A stretch of DNA of 35,890 bases, taken from positions 1-35,890 of the forward strand of contig CATKXX010000030.1 of the NCBI GenBank assembly GCA_949840935.1. Direction: 5' to 3'. The position numbers and the translations under genes were made by a program. The first letter of the stretch is position 1. Every line of letters begins with the position of its first letter. Source of the stretch: an uncultured Acetatifactor sp. GTDB lineage: Bacteria > Bacillota > Clostridia > Lachnospirales > Lachnospiraceae. Under the pieces are notes generated by a model. That model did not search any database. It was given only the letters and a program-made list of their open reading frames with translations, and had not been told where the DNA came from. This document shows positions 8,319 to 16,666 of this stretch, piece by piece.

Positions 8319-9332
8319 ATGGAGCAGATGATTCGGGTCAGGGGATTAAAAAAATATTTTGGGGAAGTAAAGGCGGTAGATGATATCAGTTTTTCAGTTG
8401 AGAAAGGGGAATTATTTGGATTCCTTGGGGTAAACGGGGCAGGAAAGTCTACCACTATCAATATGCTGTGTACGCTTTTTCGCCCCACTACCGGAGAAGT
8501 TATGATAAATGGGAATATTCTGGGCAGAGATGATGACGCAATCAGGCGGGCGATAGGCGTGGTGTACCAGAATAATTGTCTGGATGACAGATTGACTGTG
8601 ATGGAAAATCTGATAATACGCGGCAGCTTGTATGAAAATGATACAGGAAAGCTGAAGGAGAAGATAGAACAAATTTGCGAACGCCTCAGCCTGAAGGAAG
8701 TTTGTAACAGGCGCTTCGGAAGGCTTTCCGGAGGCCAAAAGCGGAAATGTGAGATAGCCAGGGCGCTGCTCAATACCCCTGAGCTGCTGTTTCTGGACGA
8801 GCCTACCACGGGGCTTGATCCTGCTACCAGACAGACGGTATGGGAGAGCCTTGACAGGCTCAGGCAGGATGGTATGACGATTTTCCTTACCACACACTAT
8901 ATGGAGGAAGCGGCCAAGTGCAGCCACATTGCTGTGATGGATGCAGGGAAGATCAAAGAATTCGGGACTCCTTTTTCCCTGAAGGAAACGTATTCCAGGG
9001 ACAGGCTGCGGCTGAAGGCAAAGCCGGGGATGAGCGCGCTGCTGGAGGCAGCCTTGGAAAAGCAAGGGGTCGAAACAGAAGGTGAACAGGCAAAAGCATC
9101 AGGGGATTGGCAGCATATCCCGGAAGGACAGGCTGATGAAGGAGGCCTGTACAATATTTATCTGCAGGACAGCAGGATGGCGATTCCGATTTTAAAGGAG
9201 ACGGAAGGATTTCTGGAGGGCTTTGAAATGGTACAGGGCTCCATGGATGACGTCTTCCTGAATATCACAGGAAAGGCTCCCGAGACTGGAACCTTTGGAC
9301 AGCGTGCAGAGAAATATGGTTATGAAACATAA
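8319..9332 (+). CDS. ABC transporter ATP-binding protein (DrrA-like exporter family)
   Basis: A 337-residue ATPase starting at ATG 8319 after AGGGAGG (8306-8312). It has Walker A GVNGAGKST near residue 37, the ABC signature LSGGQKRK near 136, Walker B LLFLDEP near 157, and the H-loop TTHYMEE near 190. About 100 extra residues follow the nucleotide-binding domain, as in drug- and peptide-export ATPases of the DrrA/CcmA type. It should energise the ABC-2 permease encoded 15 bases downstream. The LytTR and DUF3021 genes that follow suggest the transporter is regulated by an envelope signal. The substrate is unknown; small hydrophobic drugs or peptides are typical of the family. Confidence 0.92.
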   Translation: MEQMIRVRGLKKYFGEVKAVDDISFSVEKGELFGFLGVNGAGKSTTINMLCTLFRPTTGEVMINGNILGRDDDAIRRAIGVVYQNNCLDDRLTVMENLIIRGSLYENDTGKLKEKIEQICERLSLKEVCNRRFGRLSGGQKRKCEIARALLNTPELLFLDEPTTGLDPATRQTVWESLDRLRQDGMTIFLTTHYMEEAAKCSHIAVMDAGKIKEFGTPFSLKETYSRDRLRLKAKPGMSALLEAALEKQGVETEGEQAKASGDWQHIPEGQADEGGLYNIYLQDSRMAIPILKETEGFLEGFEMVQGSMDDVFLNITGKAPETGTFGQRAEKYGYET

Positions 9333-9347
9333 TTATGGAGGATAAGG

Positions 9348-10268
9348 ATGAAAGAGATTTTCTATTTGACGAAAAGGAACAGTTTGATATTTCTCCGGGA
9401 CAGAAGGGCGGTTTTCTTTTCTGTGATGTCCATGCTGATCGTTCTGGGATTGATGGTAATTTTTCTGGGGAGTATGAACAGTCAAGATTTGGTATTACTG
9501 CTGGAAAAATACGGAGGAGAGCGGGATGCTGCCATGGATAAAGAGAACGCGGAGCATTTGATTCAGCTTTGGACGCTGGCGGGAATCCTGGTAGTCAACT
9601 CAATGACGGTGACGCTGACTGTGATCGGGACCATGGTACAGGATGAGGAACAGGGCCGTCTTGCCAGTTTTTATGTGACACCGGTAAGGCGGGGGAAGCT
9701 GGTACTTGGATATGTGTTGGCGGCGTGGCTTACCGGGGCAGTATTTAGTATCCTGACGCTGGCGGCAGGGGAAGCCTACATAGCGGCCAAAGGCAGGGGG
9801 CTGCTTCCGGTTCCGGTGCTGGCGGCCATGTGCGGCATGATCTTTCTGAATACATTTGTGTATGCTTCCATTGGCTGGCTGCTGGCTCTGTTTATCCACA
9901 GCTATAGCGCATGGAGTGGTGTGCTTACCATTGCAGGCACTCTGGTGGGATTTGCAGGAGGGATCTATCTGCCCATGTCATCTTTCTCGGAGAGGCTGCA
10001 GACTGTGCTGAAATGTCTGCCAGTCCTTCAGGGAACCTCCCTGATGCGCAGGGTATGCCTGGAGGAAATAACAGAGGCCGCATTCCAGGGGATGCCTGAC
10101 CAGGCTGTGGAAATCTTTCAGGAGAAAATGGGAATTACGCTCACTGCGGGAGAAAAATTAATTTCTACGGGTACACAGCTTTTCATTTTGCTTCTGTATG
10201 GTATAATAACAACAGGTATTGCAATGCTTCTGAACAGAGGACGCAAGTTGAAGGACAGGACGGACTGA
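9348..10268 (+). CDS. ABC-2 type permease
   Basis: A 306-residue integral membrane protein with about six hydrophobic segments, beginning with AVFFSVMSMLIVLGLMVIF and ending with a segment just before the basic C-terminus (NRGRKLKDR). The layout, with a large loop after the first segment and the EEQGRLASFYVTPVRR coupling region, fits ABC-2 permeases. GGAGG sits just before ATG 9348. It is the partner of the ATPase immediately upstream. Confidence 0.9.
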   Translation: MKEIFYLTKRNSLIFLRDRRAVFFSVMSMLIVLGLMVIFLGSMNSQDLVLLLEKYGGERDAAMDKENAEHLIQLWTLAGILVVNSMTVTLTVIGTMVQDEEQGRLASFYVTPVRRGKLVLGYVLAAWLTGAVFSILTLAAGEAYIAAKGRGLLPVPVLAAMCGMIFLNTFVYASIGWLLALFIHSYSAWSGVLTIAGTLVGFAGGIYLPMSSFSERLQTVLKCLPVLQGTSLMRRVCLEEITEAAFQGMPDQAVEIFQEKMGITLTAGEKLISTGTQLFILLLYGIITTGIAMLLNRGRKLKDRTD

Positions 10269-10280
10269 ACAATCAAAGTA

Positions 10281-10346
10281 CCTGCGGCAGATTCCAATAA
10301 GTTGTCTGCGCCGGTATGGCAGGAAGGTGAATGAATCCGCCGCAGG
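10281..10346 (+). promoter_or_regulatory. Long inverted repeat between permease and LytTR genes
   Basis: CCTGCGGCAGATT (10281-10293) pairs with AATCCGCCGCAGG (10334-10346) with one mismatch, around a 40-base loop. It lies just ahead of the ATG at 10369. It could be a processing or attenuation hairpin setting regulator levels relative to the transporter. There is no T run. Confidence 0.45.
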
Positions 10347-10368
10347 CTGGAATGGCAGGGCAAGTGTG

Positions 10369-10806
10369 ATGAAGATAACGATACAGGACCGGCCGGAGGG
10401 CGAGGAGGATGAGATTATTGTCCGCTGTCGTCATCTGGATGAGAAAATGCTGAAAATGATATATGCCCTGAAGGAAGGTCAGGAGAGGCTGACAGTCCTC
10501 AGGGAAGGGAAATTTATTCAGCTGCTGCCTAAGGACATTTATTATTTTGAGGCAGTTGATAATAAAGTGTTTGCCTATCTGGAGAAAGATGTCTGCGAGT
10601 GCAGACATAAGCTCTACGAGCTGGAACAGCGCTTTGCAGAGACAGACTTTTTCAGGGCTACAAAATCAACGATCATAAATCTGGCGAAAGTAAGAAGCTT
10701 CAGCCCTGCCTTCAACGGGCGTTTTGAACTTCTGATGAAAAACGGCGAGAAGCTGATCGTGTCCAGGCAGTATGTGCCTGATCTGAAGGATAAGCTGGGA
10801 TTGTAG
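10369..10806 (+). CDS. LytTR-family DNA-binding transcriptional regulator
   Basis: A 145-residue protein with a LytTR domain over the C-terminal two thirds (KFIQLLPKDIYYFEAVDNKVFAY, FFRATKSTIINLAKV, GEKLIVSRQYVPDLK). It lacks a receiver domain, as in the stand-alone LytTR regulators usually paired with DUF3021 membrane proteins. ATG 10369 is chosen because MKITI is the usual N-terminus and the upstream GTG 10327 would place the inverted repeat inside the gene. Its ribosome site is weak. Inference: it controls the transporter operon, probably with the DUF3021 protein as membrane-bound partner or inhibitor. Confidence 0.88.
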   Translation: MKITIQDRPEGEEDEIIVRCRHLDEKMLKMIYALKEGQERLTVLREGKFIQLLPKDIYYFEAVDNKVFAYLEKDVCECRHKLYELEQRFAETDFFRATKSTIINLAKVRSFSPAFNGRFELLMKNGEKLIVSRQYVPDLKDKLGL

Positions 10807-10855
10807 TTTGCACGCGAAGGCTTGCCTGCGCAAAAAATCTGGCATGGAGGTTGGC

Positions 10856-11293
10856 ATGAGAAAAAGGCTCTATTCTTTATTGGATATATTTTCCCGCGTA
10901 ATGACAGGGGTGACCCTGGCGGTGGCGCTGTTTACCACGGTTGTCAATCCTACAGAGATGGTGGAGACAGCGCTTTTCTGGCAGATTCCGGCGGTGTCGG
11001 GACTGTGTACCCTGACAGCGCTGATTTATCCCTGGAACCGGGAAATGGGGAAGAAGGAGGCTGTCCTGAAAACACTGATCCATTACGTCCTGATCAATGC
11101 AATCGTACTGGGCAGCGGGGCGTTGTTCTACTGGTATGATGCTTCCAGGCTGCGCAGCGTCATTTCCATGGTCGCATTGATTGCTGCCATTTTCTGGACG
11201 ATTACTATAAGCTCATGGAAAAAGGCGGCACTGGAGGCTGCCAGAATGAATGAAAAGCTGGCGGAATATCAGAGACAGCATTTGCAGGGTTGA
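10856..11293 (+). CDS. DUF3021-type four-helix membrane protein
   Basis: A 145-residue protein with four hydrophobic segments (MTGVTLAVALFTTVV, FWQIPAVSGLCTLTALI, YVLINAIVLGSGALFYW, ISMVALIAAIFWTITI) and a basic, Ala-rich C-terminal tail. This matches DUF3021, which is regularly encoded next to LytTR regulators. ATG 10856 is preferred because TGGAGG (10845-10850) precedes it. It probably modulates the adjacent LytTR protein. Its stop codon lies inside the -35 box of the next transcription unit. Confidence 0.82.
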   Translation: MRKRLYSLLDIFSRVMTGVTLAVALFTTVVNPTEMVETALFWQIPAVSGLCTLTALIYPWNREMGKKEAVLKTLIHYVLINAIVLGSGALFYWYDASRLRSVISMVALIAAIFWTITISSWKKAALEAARMNEKLAEYQRQHLQG

Positions 11294-11318
11294 CAGAAGT
11301 AAGCAGATGTGTTATTTT
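11290..11318 (+). promoter_or_regulatory. Sigma-A promoter of coiled-coil gene copy B
   Basis: TTGACA (11290-11295), 17 bases, TATTTT (11313-11318) with an extended -10 TG. The -35 box overlaps the stop codon of the DUF3021 gene. Confidence 0.75.
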
Positions 11319-11324
11319 AATTAC

Positions 11325-11469
11325 AACATATCGGGAAAAGGAATATCATTCATCTGTTTAATGTAGGGGCATTTCGTCCACTTATCCCTTTGTGTAAAAT
11401 TGAAGATGCGGGATAAGGCAAGGAGGGCGCAGTGTCTTGTCACCGGCTTACGAAAGGAGTTCATATTAC
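11325..11469 (+). promoter_or_regulatory. Conserved structured 5' leader, copy B
   Basis: It matches the copy A leader. Hairpins are GGGC (11367-11370)/GTCC (11376-11379) and CTTATCCC (11381-11388)/GGGATAAG (11410-11417), the second now fully paired. It ends in CGAAAGGAG. Confidence 0.5.
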
Positions 11470-11718
11470 ATGGCATTGACAAAAGAAGATCTGCAGGCAA
11501 TTTCTGAAATTATGGATGTAAAGCTGGAACCTGTCAATATCCGTCTGGACAGACTGGAATCTGAAGTCTCAGGTTTAAGGATTGGACAGATGGAAATTCG
11601 AAATGGCCTTAAAGCAGTGGAAGAAAAGGTTTCTGAAACATACCAGTTAGCGCTGGATGCATGGGGAAACAGCATAGAAAACAGGACATGGCTGGAAAAA
11701 AGCAAATTGGAAGTATAA
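11470..11718 (+). CDS. Small coiled-coil protein, copy B (short form)
   Basis: An 82-residue paralogue of the protein at 7701-8054, with the same N-terminus (MALTKEDLQAISEIMDVKLE) and C-terminus (LALDAWGNSIENRTWLEK). It has a single RLDRLESEV heptad region where copy A has five more heptads. The start at ATG 11470 follows AAAGGAG. It is predicted to be cytoplasmic and of unknown function. The retained frame and mostly conservative changes suggest both copies are under selection. Confidence 0.78.
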   Translation: MALTKEDLQAISEIMDVKLEPVNIRLDRLESEVSGLRIGQMEIRNGLKAVEEKVSETYQLALDAWGNSIENRTWLEKSKLEV

Positions 11719-11786
11719 AGCTGTGAAAAGCTTGAATTCGGAAAGACGTCATGTCAGATTCGGGAAGGCGTTATACAAATTTTGTG

Positions 11787-11815
11787 TTGACAAATATACC
11801 CATGCCATGTATAAT
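11787..11815 (+). promoter_or_regulatory. Consensus sigma-A promoter of yceD-rpmF
   Basis: Perfect TTGACA (11787-11792), a 17-base spacer, perfect TATAAT (11810-11815), 49 bases before the yceD start. It should be strong and constitutive, as expected for ribosome genes. Confidence 0.9.
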
Positions 11816-11864
11816 AAATCAGTGTGTGAGAAGAAATCATACAATATATTGCATAGGAGCCGCT

Positions 11865-12389
11865 ATGTTAGTAAACTTATCTGATGTATTGACATCTGAG
11901 GGCAGGCAGGTTCATGAGAATGCAGACCTTGAAATGACATGCTATAAGAGCCGTATGGGGTGCTTCGATATTGTGAAGAAGTCCCCGGTGTCTTTCACCT
12001 TTACTAATATTGAAGAAGGTAAGGCGAGGGTGGAGGGAAGCGTCAGGCTGGAATTCAAGGCTGAATGCGACAGGTGTCTGGCAGATGTGCCGGTGGTGTT
12101 GGAGCTTGAATTTGACAGGCTTGCGGTTTCACCTGATGTGGCTGCAAAAGAGGAGGAGCTGGATGATCTTAGCTTTATGGAAGGTTACCAGCTGGATGTA
12201 GAGACTTTTGTGTACAATGAGATTATGGGTAACTGGCCGGCAAAGATTCTGTGCAGGGAGGACTGTAAGGGAATATGTCCCAAGTGCGGGCAGAATCTGA
12301 ACATAAGGGATTGCGGCTGCGATACGTTCGTTCCCGATTCCCGTATGGCTGCTATACAGGATATTTTCAACGCGGGTAAGGAGGTGTAA
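11865..12389 (+). CDS. yceD: YceD/DUF177 family protein, large-subunit rRNA accumulation
   Basis: A 174-residue protein whose family is encoded directly before rpmF in many bacteria and is linked to 23S rRNA accumulation. ATG 11865 follows AGGAG; longer readings run across the promoter. The central LEFKAECDRCLADV motif and the C-terminal cysteine-rich stretch (CREDCKGICPKCG, DCGC) are typical. The stop is two bases before rpmF, so the two genes are co-translated. Confidence 0.9.
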   Translation: MLVNLSDVLTSEGRQVHENADLEMTCYKSRMGCFDIVKKSPVSFTFTNIEEGKARVEGSVRLEFKAECDRCLADVPVVLELEFDRLAVSPDVAAKEEELDDLSFMEGYQLDVETFVYNEIMGNWPAKILCREDCKGICPKCGQNLNIRDCGCDTFVPDSRMAAIQDIFNAGKEV

Positions 12390-12391
12390 TA

Positions 12392-12571
12392 ATGTCTATT
12401 TGTCCTAAGAATAAATCTTCAAAAAGTAGAAGAGACAAGAGGAGAGCAAACTGGAAGATGACTGCGCCTGTGCTGACAAAGTGCAGCAAGTGCGGTGCGC
12501 TGATGGTGCCTCACAGGGTTTGCAAGGCTTGCGGTTCTTATAACAAGAAGCAGGTCATCAGTGCTGATTGA
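12392..12571 (+). CDS. rpmF: 50S ribosomal protein L32
   Basis: A 59-residue protein beginning MSICPKNKSSKSRRDKRRAN, with the zinc-binding CSKCG and CKACG pairs of the cysteine-type L32. AAGGAGGTG precedes the start, inside the end of yceD. A component of the large ribosomal subunit. The usual downstream plsX is absent; a terminator follows instead. Confidence 0.96.
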   Translation: MSICPKNKSSKSRRDKRRANWKMTAPVLTKCSKCGALMVPHRVCKACGSYNKKQVISAD

Positions 12572-12593
12572 TCGAAGTTTTACGGGCAATACC

Positions 12594-12618
12594 GGGCGTT
12601 CATGGAACGCCCTTTTTT
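12594..12618 (+). terminator. Rho-independent terminator after rpmF
   Basis: GGGCGTT (12594-12600), loop CATGG, AACGCCC (12606-12612), then TTTTTT. Confidence 0.93.
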
Positions 12619-12660
12619 CATTATATGATAAAAGCGGTATGCCGGGGAAAGGAGAGGGTT

Positions 12661-14709
12661 ATGCGTAGACGGGTAATGACAGGGATTCTTGCGCTTCTGT
12701 GCATGTTTGTCCTGGCCTGGGGCGGGGATGGGCTTGCGGCATTTGCGGCGGATCTGCCTGCGGAAAATACATTTTTCGGTGATGTGACAGCTCTGAAGCA
12801 GGAGGGCGGCCGCTATGTCATGCAGGTAACGGTGGAGAACAGCGGGGAGGACTTTACCGGCACGGTGCAGGTGATCTTCGGATCGAGCTATGACAATTGC
12901 GCTTATAATACAGAGATGGTCCTTCCGTCACAGGGGAAGAAGCAGTTTACGATCACAGTGCCTGAGCGGGCAATGGATACGGTATACGGCCTGTGCGTAG
13001 TGAATTTTCTGGATGAGGACGAAGAATTGCTTCAGGCCATTCAGCTGAAGGATGTGCTTGGCGATATGTCGTCAGGTATCGCTGTGGGAATCCTCTCAGA
13101 CAATTACTCCGGGCTTACCTATATGGATGCCAGAGGGGAAACTCTCTATAACCGTGGGATGGAATATCCACTGAATCTGATTGAATTAAATAATGATAAC
13201 CTGGCGGGGTACCTGGACGGGCTGTATTTCCTGATCATTGATCAGTTCAACACGGCTTCCCTGAGCCGGGAAGATATCCAGGCAATCCAGGATTGGGTGG
13301 CGGCCGGCGGCTGGCTGATCATCGGGACGGGGGCCTATGCAGAGCAGACTCTTTCCGGGTTTGACGACACTTTCCTCGATGTGGAGGTGACAGGCATCAG
13401 TGAACCCGGTGAAGAAAACCAGCTTGCGACTGACGCGGATCAGTATGGATATTATTACAATTACAGAGATGTGGGGATAGATTTTACACAGATGGCGGCA
13501 GCTGACCTGGATTATAACAAGATGGCGGCTTATGGGGCTGTGTCTGAGGGGATGGAAAATCCTGCCGTCTGCTTCTCCGTGGAGGACGGAGCGGTATCCC
13601 TTTTTTATATCTCTCTGGGAGAGAAGGAGCTGCGGAAGCTGGAGGATTATATGATCCTGAATATTTACCAGGAGCTGATGTACAACTCCAACAGCTATCA
13701 GGCCTTCCGCGGTACTTCGGATATGGAATACACGGGACAGAGGGCGATGGCCTTTATCGACAGCCGTAATTCCGGGGTGGACTTTACCTGGCTGGAGGTG
13801 CTGATCGTTATTTACGTTGTGCTGGTGGGGCCGGTGCTGTACCTGATCCTGAGAAAGGCTAAGAAGAACGAATGGTACTGGGTGGCTGCGCCTGCCCTGG
13901 GAATCCTTTTTATCGCAGGAGTCTATTTCTTCGGGCAGAGCATCCGGGTTAAGGAGACGAAAGCGTATTCCGTCACGGTGCAGCAGGTGGACGGGAATCA
14001 GGCGGACACATATTTCCTGGCCTATCATTCTGGGGTAAAGCCCTGGGTGATGCGCCTGGATGAAGCCTATGAAGTGGCGGGGCCCGGCTTCCAGGGATAT
14101 TCCTACTATAATAATAATTCAGGTGTGGCTGATTACCATTATATTGTGAACAGTGATGGCAGGGGGCTGTCCGTGGGCATCAAGCCTAGGGGGAACTTTG
14201 AGAATGCCTTTCTATATGCGGGGAGAAGGACGGAGGGAAAGGGCACGTTTACAGGCCGGGATCTGGAAGATACAGGCCGGGACATAAGCGGTACGGTCAC
14301 GAATGAGACCGATTGCGACCTGGCATATATGGCAGTGTGGTCGGAAACCTATATCATGGTGCTCTCGGATGTAAAGGCAGGGGAGACCCTTGACCTGAAG
14401 CAGGCTGACGCAGACGGGAGATGTGTCTACCAGGATCCTGTCAATGCGTCCCATTTCGACAGATTGCTGTATAATATGGTGGGGATTTATGAAAATGACA
14501 GGGAATACGATCGGGACGGCATGGCAGCGCTCCTGATCGGCCTTGGCGTTGCAGAGGGGAAAAAGCCCCAGGGCAGCCATATCATTATTGCCGGAGTGGC
14601 GGAGGATTATGATAAGGCTGTGGCGGACAAATGCAATGAAGTTTCGTTCGGATGTTTTTACTCATATGTGCGGGACGGGGAGGGAGGTGGACAGAATGCT
14701 TCAAATTAA
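12661..14709 (+). CDS. Secreted/membrane protein with GATase-like domain, partner of an ABC transporter
   Basis: A 682-residue protein starting at ATG 12661 after GGAAAGGAGAGG. It has a basic N-terminus and signal peptide (ILALLCMFVLAWGG, ending near AAFAAD), then a beta-rich outer domain. A class I glutamine-amidotransferase-like fold follows (YFLIIDQFNTASLSREDIQ, WVAAGGWLIIGTGAY) without visible catalytic Cys/His. Two transmembrane helices lie at about 376-396 and 403-423, and a second outer domain forms the C-terminus. The architecture resembles GldG-like or DUF4350-like proteins encoded with ABC-2 transporters. It overlaps the ATPase gene by 14 bases, so the two are coupled. A role in envelope transport or assembly is inferred; the substrate is unknown. 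Confidence 0.8.
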   Translation: MRRRVMTGILALLCMFVLAWGGDGLAAFAADLPAENTFFGDVTALKQEGGRYVMQVTVENSGEDFTGTVQVIFGSSYDNCAYNTEMVLPSQGKKQFTITVPERAMDTVYGLCVVNFLDEDEELLQAIQLKDVLGDMSSGIAVGILSDNYSGLTYMDARGETLYNRGMEYPLNLIELNNDNLAGYLDGLYFLIIDQFNTASLSREDIQAIQDWVAAGGWLIIGTGAYAEQTLSGFDDTFLDVEVTGISEPGEENQLATDADQYGYYYNYRDVGIDFTQMAAADLDYNKMAAYGAVSEGMENPAVCFSVEDGAVSLFYISLGEKELRKLEDYMILNIYQELMYNSNSYQAFRGTSDMEYTGQRAMAFIDSRNSGVDFTWLEVLIVIYVVLVGPVLYLILRKAKKNEWYWVAAPALGILFIAGVYFFGQSIRVKETKAYSVTVQQVDGNQADTYFLAYHSGVKPWVMRLDEAYEVAGPGFQGYSYYNNNSGVADYHYIVNSDGRGLSVGIKPRGNFENAFLYAGRRTEGKGTFTGRDLEDTGRDISGTVTNETDCDLAYMAVWSETYIMVLSDVKAGETLDLKQADADGRCVYQDPVNASHFDRLLYNMVGIYENDREYDRDGMAALLIGLGVAEGKKPQGSHIIIAGVAEDYDKAVADKCNEVSFGCFYSYVRDGEGGGQNASN

Positions 14710-15658
14710 TAACCTGTATAAAAATTACGGCAAGTTTAAGGCGGTTAAAAATCTGTCCCTTCATATTCCCAAGGGCGATCTGTTCGGGTTTGTGGGGCCC
14801 AACGGGGCGGGAAAGACTACGACGATCCGTATCATGTGCGGGCTGATGCTTCCCTCGGCAGGCAGTGTTACGATCAATGGCGTGGACGCGCTGACCCATC
14901 AGAAGGAGATCAAGAGGCAGATAGGTTATGTGCCTGATTTCTTTGGCGTGTATGATAACCTGAAGGTGAGGGAATATATGGATTTCTATGGTTCCATGTA
15001 CCGCATGGGTTCCAGGGAGATCCAGAAGCTTTCCGATGACCTGTTGGAGCTGGTGAATCTCTCCGACAAGAAGGAGGTTTTTGTGGATACCCTTTCCAGG
15101 GGGATGAAGCAGCGGCTGTGCGTGGCCAGGGCGCTGCTCCATAATCCGGCGCTGCTGGTGCTGGATGAACCGAATTCCGGCCTGGATCCCAGAGCCAGGG
15201 TGGAGATGAAGGAACTTCTGTTGAATCTCAGGGGGATGGGCAAGACCATTGTGATCAGCTCCCATATTTTATCCGAGCTTTCTGAGATGTGCAACAGTAT
15301 CGGGATCATGGATCACGGGACGCTGGTGGCATCAGGCCGCATCGAGGACGTGATGGACAGCGTGTTTGGAAATGACCAGTTGATCATCACCCTGGAGGAG
15401 GGAAGGGATACGGCTGTGCGCATTGCGAACGAACATGCGGGAGTAAAGGTGGCCTCCGTGGGCGAGCAGGAGCTTAAGCTTACCCACTCGCTGACGAAGC
15501 AGGAGATTGCCGGGATGATCGGGGAAATGATCGCCGCGGGAGTATTGGTGACAGGATTCCACAAGCAGGAAGGAAGCCTGGAGACATTGTTTATGCGCGT
15601 TACGGAAAACGAGGAGCAGAAGGGAGGTACAGAAAATGCGGTTAAATCCAGTCATTAA
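14696..15658 (+). CDS. ABC transporter ATP-binding protein
   Basis: A 320-residue ATPase with Walker A GPNGAGKTT near residue 34, signature LSRGMKQR near 131, Walker B LLVLDEP near 153, and the H-loop SSHILSE. ATG 14696 lies after GGGAGGTGG and inside the end of the upstream gene. The C-terminal 90 residues resemble the regulatory tail of multidrug or gliding-type ABC ATPases. It works with the permease, whose start overlaps this gene by 23 bases. Confidence 0.92.
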   Translation: MLQINNLYKNYGKFKAVKNLSLHIPKGDLFGFVGPNGAGKTTTIRIMCGLMLPSAGSVTINGVDALTHQKEIKRQIGYVPDFFGVYDNLKVREYMDFYGSMYRMGSREIQKLSDDLLELVNLSDKKEVFVDTLSRGMKQRLCVARALLHNPALLVLDEPNSGLDPRARVEMKELLLNLRGMGKTIVISSHILSELSEMCNSIGIMDHGTLVASGRIEDVMDSVFGNDQLIITLEEGRDTAVRIANEHAGVKVASVGEQELKLTHSLTKQEIAGMIGEMIAAGVLVTGFHKQEGSLETLFMRVTENEEQKGGTENAVKSSH

Positions 15659-16637
15659 ACGGGAAGTAAAAGTACAGTCCCGGAGCATGAAGATCTGCTG
15701 GGGAGTCTTTGCCTATGAAATGATACTGGCCCTTGTATTTTTCCTTGCCATGGCGATCATCCGGCAGGAGAATCAGTATTCCACCAATAATATCTACAGC
15801 AGCCTGATAGCGCTGTATCCTGCCCTTGCGGTTACGCAGCTGATCATCCTGGCGCTGATCGTGCCTGTCAGGACGGCCTCCGCCATTTCGGGGGAGAAGG
15901 AGCGCCAGACCTTTGATATCATGATGACTACCAGCATGACGCCGTTTTCGATCATTATGGGGAAGGTGATGACGGCGATCGTACAGAGCATGTTCTTTGT
16001 GGCCGCAAGCCTGCCGGTAATGGCGCTTTCCTTTGTCATCGGGGGGATGTCCTGGAGCTATCTGTTCTGGTTTTTTGCCGTGGCGCTCCTTATGTCCTTT
16101 TTCTCCGCAAGTATCGGGATCTTATGCTCCTCGATCTGTAAAAGAAGCGTCAGCGCGGTGATCATGTCCTATGGATTCTACCTGATCTTTGTTGTAGGTA
16201 CGGTGCTGCCCATTATCCTGGCGTCCTATCTGTCTTCCTATGCATATACATCCGGGAATGCTTCGAGCGGAATGCATCGCACCCTGGGAGGGGTTGTCTA
16301 CAGCTATGAGGAAAATTTCTTCCTGCCCCTGCTGCTCAATCCGGTGATGTACCTGGTGGAATTCTTTGTGCGGGTCATGGCAGGGGAATCACTGATAAAT
16401 GATGTTACGAGCACCACGGGCATGTGGCAGACCAGCGGGCCGATCAATCTTGTAGCCACAGGGAACAGATGGATGATCCTGTCCACAGTCCTGTTCCTTA
16501 TGGTCTCCTTCCTGTTCCTGCGGCTTGCGGCCAGGCGCATCAATCCCATTAAGAAAAAGGCTCTGCGGCGGGTGACGCGGAAAGCGGCGAAGTCGATATC
16601 CCCACAGGACAGCCAGGCCGGGCAGCCCCGGGTATAA
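15636..16637 (+). CDS. ABC-2 type permease
   Basis: A 333-residue membrane protein with about six hydrophobic segments, for example MILALVFFLAMAII, LIILALIVPVRTASAI and MILSTVLFLMVSFLFL. The loop SGEKERQTFDIMMTTSMTP is the coupling region typical of ABC-2 permeases facing the ATPase. GGGAGG precedes ATG 15636. It ends in a basic tail. It is encoded with the GATase-like protein and the ATPase, so the three probably form one complex. Confidence 0.9.
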   Translation: MRLNPVIKREVKVQSRSMKICWGVFAYEMILALVFFLAMAIIRQENQYSTNNIYSSLIALYPALAVTQLIILALIVPVRTASAISGEKERQTFDIMMTTSMTPFSIIMGKVMTAIVQSMFFVAASLPVMALSFVIGGMSWSYLFWFFAVALLMSFFSASIGILCSSICKRSVSAVIMSYGFYLIFVVGTVLPIILASYLSSYAYTSGNASSGMHRTLGGVVYSYEENFFLPLLLNPVMYLVEFFVRVMAGESLINDVTSTTGMWQTSGPINLVATGNRWMILSTVLFLMVSFLFLRLAARRINPIKKKALRRVTRKAAKSISPQDSQAGQPRV

Positions 16638-16666
16638 TGATTTATTGATCATACAGGAGGACGGCT

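Larger units (their letters stand above)
11288..11718 (+). repeat. Long direct repeat, copy B (promoter, leader and coiled-coil gene)
   Basis: Second copy of the unit at 7521-8054. Homology begins within the last codons of the DUF3021 gene (GGTTGACAGAAG) and runs to the end of the coiled-coil gene. Confidence 0.85.
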
